Origin: Bog-105 sp965277855
Lineage (GTDB): Bacteria; Acidobacteriota; Terriglobia; Bryobacterales; Bryobacteraceae
DNA length: 64,000 bases
NCBI GenBank assembly: GCA_965277855.1
Contig: OZ255847.1
Location: 248,001-312,000, forward strand
Direction of reading: 5' to 3'
The position numbers and the translations under genes are program-made. The notes beneath the pieces are model-generated. The model did not search any database. It worked only from the letters and a program-made list of their open reading frames with translations, and was not told the DNA's origin. Below are positions 59,191-64,000 of the stretch, piece after piece; the first letter of the stretch is position 1, and every line of letters starts with the position of its first letter.

Positions 59191-59277
59191 TGGTGCGGAT
59201 GAGAGGACTTGAACCTCCACTCGTGTTACCGAACTAGTACCTGAAACTAGCGCGTCTGCCAATTCCGCCACATCCGC
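59191..59277 (-). tRNA. tRNA-Leu (CAG)
   Basis: The minus strand reads GCGGATG ... CATCCGC for the acceptor stem with CCA encoded at 59193-59191. The anticodon arm is CTAGT-TTCAGGT-ACTAG, anticodon CAG. A long variable arm follows, as in Leu tRNAs. The T arm contains GGTTCAAGTCC. 87 nt. Confidence 0.95.
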
Positions 59278-59370
59278 AATTGATGGGTGGGAAAACTGAT
59301 GACCATTGTAATGCATGACCCACCTCCGTTTCATCCACCTTTTTATCTGGATGAGGGGCGGAAAGCTAAA

Positions 59371-59814
59371 ATGAAAACGATGCCCGCAACTAGCACGCCC
59401 GTGACCGCCAAGACTGTCGCGAAACCAGCGCCCCTGCGCTCGCCTTGGCTGGTCGTAGCCGCTGCCTGGTTGGTCCCGGGAGCCGGCCATTTCCTGCTTG
59501 GCCGCAAGGGTCGCGCCGCTATTATCTTCGGCGCTGTCACCATCGCCTTTCTCATAGGTGCGCTCGCCCGCGGGCCTCTCTTTCAGCCCTCGTCTGCTGG
59601 CGACGTCCTTTCGCGCCTCATCCAACTAGCCGGCTTCATCGGCGATCTCGCCACTGGCCTCTTCTACTTCATCGCCGTCGCCCTCGGCTTCTCGCCCCCC
59701 GACCAGCCCACTCACACCGCTGACTACGGCTCGAAATTTCTAGTCACCGCCGGACTGCTGAACATCCTCGCGATGGTCGACGCCTACGAAATTGCCACCC
59801 GCCAGAAAGACTGA
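59371..59814 (+). CDS. DUF6677-like membrane protein
   Basis: About 147 residues from ATG 59371 (GGGGCGGAAAGC upstream); an ORF start at 59287 is possible. Three to four hydrophobic segments include LVVAAAWLVPGAGHFLLGRK, AIIFGAVTIAFLIGALARG and LAGFIGDLATGLFYFIAVAL. The WLVPGAGHFLLGRKGRA motif matches the family. Function unknown. Confidence 0.7.
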   Translation: MKTMPATSTPVTAKTVAKPAPLRSPWLVVAAAWLVPGAGHFLLGRKGRAAIIFGAVTIAFLIGALARGPLFQPSSAGDVLSRLIQLAGFIGDLATGLFYFIAVALGFSPPDQPTHTADYGSKFLVTAGLLNILAMVDAYEIATRQKD

Positions 59815-59826
59815 AAGCTAAACATT

Positions 59827-60012
59827 GTGCCTGCTATTCACTTAGATCATTTCGAGACCGCTTTATTACTCGCGCTTCTGTCGAGCGTCCTCTTAGGCTT
59901 GACCGCCAAACGCACCGACCGCGAACGGTTCCAGTACGGCCTCCGCTGCTTTGGCTGGTTTATGCTCGCCCTCTTTGGCATCGGTTGGTTTATGCGTATC
60001 CTCCACGGCTAA
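59827..60012 (+). CDS. Small two-segment membrane protein
   Basis: 61 residues, GTG start. Two hydrophobic segments flank a basic loop: TALLLALLSSVLLGLTAKRT and CFGWFMLALFGIGWFMRIL. It lies between the DUF6677-like gene and miaB with short gaps, so it is probably co-transcribed. No function known. Confidence 0.6.
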   Translation: MPAIHLDHFETALLLALLSSVLLGLTAKRTDRERFQYGLRCFGWFMLALFGIGWFMRILHG

Positions 60013-60015
60013 AGT

Positions 60016-61344
60016 ATGAAGACCTTCTACATCGAAACTTTCGGCTGCCAGATGAATGCGCACGATTCGGAAAAAGTCGTCGGCACCATGCTCGCCACCG
60101 GCTACACGCAAGTCTCCCAACCGGCCGAAGCCGAACTGGTTCTCTACAACACCTGCAGCATTCGCGACAAGGCCGAGCAAAAAGTCTTCCACCGCCTCGA
60201 CACCTTTAAGCGCGAGGCAGGGAAGGGAAAACTATTCGGTGTTCTCGGATGTGTCGCCCAGCAGGAAGGCGAACGCATCTTCGAGCGCGCGCCTCACGTG
60301 AGTCTCGTCGCCGGCTCGGCCAGCTACAACAAACTGCCCGAGATGCTCATTCAACTCGAAGCCGGCGAGCGCCGCGTCACCGGTCTCAGTCTCGACACCG
60401 ACGAAACCTTTGACACGCCACTCACCCGCCGCGATAATCCGCATCGCGCCTACATCACCATCATTGAAGGCTGCGACAAAGCCTGCGCCTACTGCGTCGT
60501 ACCCTTCACCCGCGGACCCGAGCGCAGCCGCACCAGCGAAAGCGTCCTGCGCGAAGCACGCTCGCTCACTGAGAACGGCTACACCGAAGTTCAGCTGCTC
60601 GGACAAAACGTAAACAGTTACCGCGACCCTTCCGCCGCCTGCTTCGACTTCGCCCAGCTTCTGGCCGCCGTCGGCCAGGTCGATGGTATGCGGCGCGTGC
60701 GTTTCACCACCTCGCATCCCCGCGATTTCGTCAAGGAAATCATCGATGCCATCGATCAAAATCCGTCCCTTTGCAACCACGTTCATCTGCCCGTGCAGTC
60801 CGGCTCGTCCGACGTGTTGTCGCGTATGCATCGTCTCTATTCGCGCGATCAGTACATGCGCCGTATCGAGTGGATGAAGCAAGCCAAACGCGATATCGCT
60901 ATCACGACCGACATCATCGTCGGCTTTCCCGGCGAGACCGAAGCCGAGTTTGAACAAACCCTCCGTCTGGCCGATGAAGTGGAATACGATTCCATGTTCA
61001 TCTTCAAATACTCCCGGCGTCCCAATACCCCGGCCCTGCAGTACGAAGACCAGATCCCCGAAGAAGAAAAAACGCGTCGTTTACAGGTCCTGCAGGAACG
61101 TCAGCGCGCCATCCAGATTCGCCGCAACGCCAGATACGTCGGTACCACCGAAGAAGTGCACGTCGAAGGTTTTAACGTGGCCACGCGCCAGTGGATCGGC
61201 CGCACCATGCAGAATAAGACACTTAACTTCCTTCATACGGCTTTGCCGGCGCCCGACGGTGAAAACACTCTAGTAGGCCGGCACCTGGATGTCCTCGTGA
61301 CGCGCGCCAGCCCACATAGCCTCGCTGGCGAGACCGTAAATTAG
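60016..61344 (+). CDS. miaB: tRNA-2-methylthio-N6-isopentenyladenosine37 synthase
   Basis: 442 residues. N-terminal MTTase domain with three Cys ligands (FGCQMNAHDSE, NTCSIRDKAEQ, GCVAQQEGE). A radical SAM motif C-x3-C-x2-C lies in CDKACAYCVVPFTRG. The C-terminal TRAM domain reads VHVEGFNVATRQWIGRT. It thiomethylates i6A37 in tRNAs. A DUF151 nuclease gene follows. Confidence 0.96.
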   Translation: MKTFYIETFGCQMNAHDSEKVVGTMLATGYTQVSQPAEAELVLYNTCSIRDKAEQKVFHRLDTFKREAGKGKLFGVLGCVAQQEGERIFERAPHVSLVAGSASYNKLPEMLIQLEAGERRVTGLSLDTDETFDTPLTRRDNPHRAYITIIEGCDKACAYCVVPFTRGPERSRTSESVLREARSLTENGYTEVQLLGQNVNSYRDPSAACFDFAQLLAAVGQVDGMRRVRFTTSHPRDFVKEIIDAIDQNPSLCNHVHLPVQSGSSDVLSRMHRLYSRDQYMRRIEWMKQAKRDIAITTDIIVGFPGETEAEFEQTLRLADEVEYDSMFIFKYSRRPNTPALQYEDQIPEEEKTRRLQVLQERQRAIQIRRNARYVGTTEEVHVEGFNVATRQWIGRTMQNKTLNFLHTALPAPDGENTLVGRHLDVLVTRASPHSLAGETVN

Positions 61345-61364
61345 CAAGAGGGAGGAACTGAATT

Positions 61365-61850
61365 ATGGAAGTAGAAATGAAAATCAGAGGTCTCATGATG
61401 GACCCGATGACCAACATGCCGATTGTGGTCTTGAAGGATATAGGTGGCGATTCCGTTCTCCCGATCTGGGTTGGAATTTACGAAGCGAATGCCATCGCGC
61501 TCGAAATCGAAAAAGTCACCACCCCGCGTCCCATGACCCACGACTTGATCAAGGTCTTGTTGATGGGCCTGGAGACGTCCGTGAAAAAGGTCGTTGTTAG
61601 CGAACTGAAAGACGATACGTTCTATGCCTTGATCTGGCTCGAAAAAGAGGGCCAGGTGATGAGCATCGATTCGCGACCCAGCGATGCCTTGGCTTTAGCT
61701 CTGCGCCATGACTGCCCGATTTTTGTCGATGATCGCGTACTTCAATCCTCGAAGAACTCGAGCACTGTGTCCGAGAAGGTCAATAACGAAGAACTGCGAA
61801 AATGGCTGGAAAATTTGAACGATGAAGATATGGGGCGCTACAAGATGTAG
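61365..61850 (+). CDS. Bifunctional nuclease family (DUF151) protein
   Basis: 161 residues with GAGGGAGGAACTG before the ATG. Conserved DUF151 patterns: LPIWVGIYEANAIALEIEKV, RPMTHDLIKVLLMGLE, SRPSDALALALRHDCPIFVD. The family has DNase/RNase activity in some studies. The gene ends in a bidirectional terminator. Confidence 0.9.
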   Translation: MEVEMKIRGLMMDPMTNMPIVVLKDIGGDSVLPIWVGIYEANAIALEIEKVTTPRPMTHDLIKVLLMGLETSVKKVVVSELKDDTFYALIWLEKEGQVMSIDSRPSDALALALRHDCPIFVDDRVLQSSKNSSTVSEKVNNEELRKWLENLNDEDMGRYKM

Positions 61851-61863
61851 GCCCCATATCTTC
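61824..61863. terminator. Bidirectional hairpin between convergent genes
   Basis: GAAGATATGGGGC (61824-61836) and GCCCCATATCTTC (61851-61863) form a perfect 13-bp stem with a 14-nt loop. It overlaps the DUF151 stop codon and ends before the minus-strand gene at 61870, so it can serve both transcripts. Confidence 0.8.
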
Positions 61864-61869
61864 TAAACC

Positions 61870-63294
61870 CTAACGATGGCGACCGTGTCTCACTGGCGCC
61901 GCTGTCTGCACGCCCGGGATCATCGGATCGCCGAACGTCAGCATGTACGGGTCCTTGGTAAAGCTGTCGGCGACACCCCCGAAGTCGATCTTCTGCCCGA
62001 CCTTGATCTTGTCCAGTGCGGAAGCCGGTAATGGCTGAGAAAAGGTCAAGGTGGCATCCGGCTTGGCAGGGTCTTCCACGCCAAGGACGACCTTGGTAGG
62101 ACGGTCCGGTGGATCGATCGAAATCACTGTTCCGTTAAACGTCTTCGACGGTACCGAGTCACCGGGAATTTCCAAACCCTTTACCGACTTGTCGAAGAAA
62201 CCTGGGCCTTGGTCGCCAACCAGGTTCTGCTTAATCGCATACCAGACCTTAAAAGGCGGATCGGAGTTGATGCGATCCTGCAATTTCTTAGCTTCCGCAT
62301 CGGCATTGGCTTGCGCGTTCGTCAGGGTCATGCCGTCCGGCGGAACGGCTTGTGTCTTGGCCTGCGTCATCATCTGGTCTGCGCCGTCGTTCGAACCGTG
62401 ATAGGCCTGGTATTCCTTGGTGAAATAATCCTGGAGTTGCTTCCGCGTCGCCTCAGGCACGGCTGGGCCAGGTCCGGTATACTGCGCCGCGCGCGCATAT
62501 TCGAAGAGCGCTTCGGGCATCTTCTTGTCATCCGCTAACGCCTTGGCGTAAACCGCCGAGATATTCCCTTGATCCGGGTTGGCCTGCAGGCTCGCCTTGT
62601 ACTCGCTTTCCGCGCCCGGTTTGTCGCCTTTACTGTTCGCTACGTAAGCAAGCGCATTGTGCGCCAGCCCTAAGACTTGCGTTTTGGCTTTATCGAAATC
62701 CGCCTGCTGCACCGTAGGTGGTTTCTTCGAAGCGTCGAATGCGTCCGGCGCATCCGAGATCACCGCCTGCGCCGCCGTCTGTACTTCTGTTTGCACGTCA
62801 GGCGAAGGACTCGCCCCGCCCACCACCGGACCCCATTGTGTGACTACCACGGCCGCCCGGAAGTTCTTCGGATCCTTCTTCAAAATGTCGCTCGCCTTGG
62901 TGACCACCATCTGACGGCTCGATGGATCGGTTTGTGCGACCGCTCCCAGCGTAGGAATGAGATACTGGGCGCGCAAGTCCGCGTAATCGCTCTGCGGATA
63001 CTTGTCTTGCCATTGATTCAGCAGGTCCAAGCGAGCTTTCGGATCCTGCGTTGTGCTGACCTTTGTCGCAAGGTCGTACTCTGCCCGATCTTTCCAGTTC
63101 TTAGCGCCGGCCGCAGGCTGCTGACCGGCTGCGGGTTGCTGTCCCGCTGCCGGCTGCTGTCCCGCCGGCGGTGTGGCCGGCTGCTGCGCTGCGGGCTGCT
63201 GGGCTTTCGCCAAAGGACTGCCGGCGTACGTCAGCAATGCTACGGCGCCGGTGACTATGATCTTCTGACTCGGTCTCAAAAAGCGTGACTCCAC
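61870..63294 (-). CDS. Exported TPR-like protein with Ala/Gln/Pro repeats
   Basis: 474 residues, long signal-like N-terminus (KIIVTGAVALLTYAGSPLAK). The next about 35 residues are imperfect repeats of A-A-G-Q-Q-P, seen also as tandem DNA repeats at about 63105-63200. The rest is helical with TPR-like features (GDKPGAESEYKASLQANPDQ), ending with a beta-rich domain (FNGTVISIDPPDRPTKVVLG). Function unknown. Confidence 0.7.
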   Translation of the reverse strand: MESRFLRPSQKIIVTGAVALLTYAGSPLAKAQQPAAQQPATPPAGQQPAAGQQPAAGQQPAAGAKNWKDRAEYDLATKVSTTQDPKARLDLLNQWQDKYPQSDYADLRAQYLIPTLGAVAQTDPSSRQMVVTKASDILKKDPKNFRAAVVVTQWGPVVGGASPSPDVQTEVQTAAQAVISDAPDAFDASKKPPTVQQADFDKAKTQVLGLAHNALAYVANSKGDKPGAESEYKASLQANPDQGNISAVYAKALADDKKMPEALFEYARAAQYTGPGPAVPEATRKQLQDYFTKEYQAYHGSNDGADQMMTQAKTQAVPPDGMTLTNAQANADAEAKKLQDRINSDPPFKVWYAIKQNLVGDQGPGFFDKSVKGLEIPGDSVPSKTFNGTVISIDPPDRPTKVVLGVEDPAKPDATLTFSQPLPASALDKIKVGQKIDFGGVADSFTKDPYMLTFGDPMIPGVQTAAPVRHGRHR

Positions 63295-63552
63295 TGTGAA
63301 TCCCTCGAAAGGAAATTTGACTCTTGTTGCTGGAAGCGAAAACTCTTCACATCTGATTGGACGGAAGGGCCGGCCGCACGTAATGAATATCGCATTTTAC
63401 GCCAGACAATGGCGCAAAGCCGGAGTATAACGAACTGGTCTGGTACCCGCAACACTTTCTTTTACTGTAGATGCCATTGCTTGTATGGTTGTTCCCTAGC
63501 TCACGTACTGGCGGTAGCGATAGGCAGTTTGCATGTTATCATCCACGTTTCC

Positions 63553-64000
63553 ATGCGCTTTGCGGATCTTGCTGTCATTGCCGCGTACCTCCTCTTTATC
63601 ACCTTGTTCGGAGCGCAATTCAAGGAGAAGCAAGCCACCCTTAAAGACTATTTTCTGGGCGGCCGCGGCGCTCCCTGGTGGGCCATCGCCTTCTCGATCG
63701 TCTCCGCTGAGACCAGCACCCTTACCGTGATCGGCACGCCTGCGCTGTCTTTCGCCGGGAATTTCGGCTTCCTGCAACTGATTTTCGGCTACCTGCTCGG
63801 GCGCATCGTCATTGCCGTTCTGTTCCTGCCGCAGTATTTCCGCGGAGAGATGTTTACCGCCTACGAATTGATGCAGCGCCGCTTCGGCTCGCGCGTCCGC
63901 CGCTTCACCGCCGGCACCTTTCTGCTGTTGCGCGCCCTGGCCGAAGGCGTGCGCGTCTTCGCCATCTCTATCGTCATCTCGATCGTCCTCGGTACCGGCG
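63553..64000 (+). CDS. Sodium:solute symporter family protein (3' partial)
   Basis: The frame opens at ATG 63553 and runs off the right edge. It reads MRFADLAVIAAYLLFITLFG, then KDYFLGGRGAPWWAIAFSIV and SAETSTLTVIGTPALSFAGN, clear SSS-family segments. An upstream ribosome-binding site is not obvious. Substrate unknown. Confidence 0.85.
   Translation, partial: MRFADLAVIAAYLLFITLFGAQFKEKQATLKDYFLGGRGAPWWAIAFSIVSAETSTLTVIGTPALSFAGNFGFLQLIFGYLLGRIVIAVLFLPQYFRGEMFTAYELMQRRFGSRVRRFTAGTFLLLRALAEGVRVFAISIVISIVLGTG

Noticed and set aside
60232..60957. A 241-codon minus-strand ORF inside miaB.
   Set aside because: Antisense shadow of a strongly recognised gene in a GC-rich region.
63105..63200. Tandem DNA repeats coding A-A-G-Q-Q-P units.
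   Set aside because: Considered as a CRISPR or regulatory repeat, but they are in-frame low-complexity coding repeats of an exported protein; no CRISPR array with spacers is seen in the window.

Overview
The window reads as chromosomal DNA of an Acidobacteriota member, probably Bryobacterales/Solibacter-like. This is an inference from gene content: an ADOP-type ABC permease paired with a PadR regulator, many paired ECF sigma/anti-sigma genes, a PEP-CTERM protein, ThuA and NIPSNAP proteins, a DUF6677-like protein, an aspartic-protease relic, and many small toxin-antitoxin-like modules. Coding is dense and moderately GC-rich.

Layout. 1-5093: an efflux operon (HlyD-type adaptor, two ABC ATPases, a 61-residue one-TM protein between them) that runs into an NtrC-type regulator and its NtrY-like kinase. 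5144-5775: a DUF433/DUF5615 toxin-antitoxin-like pair. 5830-12292 (minus): housekeeping genes lipA, recR, ybaB/ebfC, dnaX, a small SRP RNA gene, a YhaM-like exonuclease and a periplasmic PpiC-type isomerase. 12600-25214 (plus): a compact phage-derived structural cluster (portal, scaffold-like, P22-type coat, connector-like, tail tube, tail chaperone with a probable -1 frameshift, a very short tape-measure-like protein, tail-tip proteins) with no terminase, integrase or lysis gene in view. 25257-32069: sodium/solute symporter, M24 peptidase, GAF-ANTAR protein, two alpha/beta hydrolases, a pseudokinase-SPOR protein. 32158-33401: a decayed MFS transporter. 33582-40042: DUF2382 stress proteins, ferritin-like and PEP-CTERM proteins, ECF sigma/anti-sigma pair, NuoI and a lipoprotein-sized unknown.

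40091-42157 is a decayed IS4-family element with 18-bp inverted ends and a 7-bp target duplication. Its transposase is interrupted by an internally deleted group II intron lying exactly in the catalytic glutamate codon. 42238-47295 carries the ADOP permease/PadR unit and another ECF sigma module. 47302-48582 is a small cassette with a broken TIR-like gene and an HTH-like ORF, bounded by 49-bp direct repeats that copy the 3' end of the adjacent hydrolase gene. 48539-53183 holds hydrolases, a Pr6Pr membrane protein, an esterase-amidohydrolase fusion and a ThuA protein. 53414-55799 is a graveyard of degraded toxin-antitoxin and other genes. 55853-64000 carries an M61 peptidase, a NIPSNAP protein, a VapBC pair, tRNA-Leu(CAG), miaB, a DUF151 nuclease, a repeat-bearing exported protein and the start of a symporter.

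The strongest points for a second look are the isolated capsid/tail cluster with its A_AAA_AAC frameshift and roughly 220-residue tape-measure candidate, and the intron relic in the transposase active-site codon. All family names come from reading the translations by eye; no database search was run.
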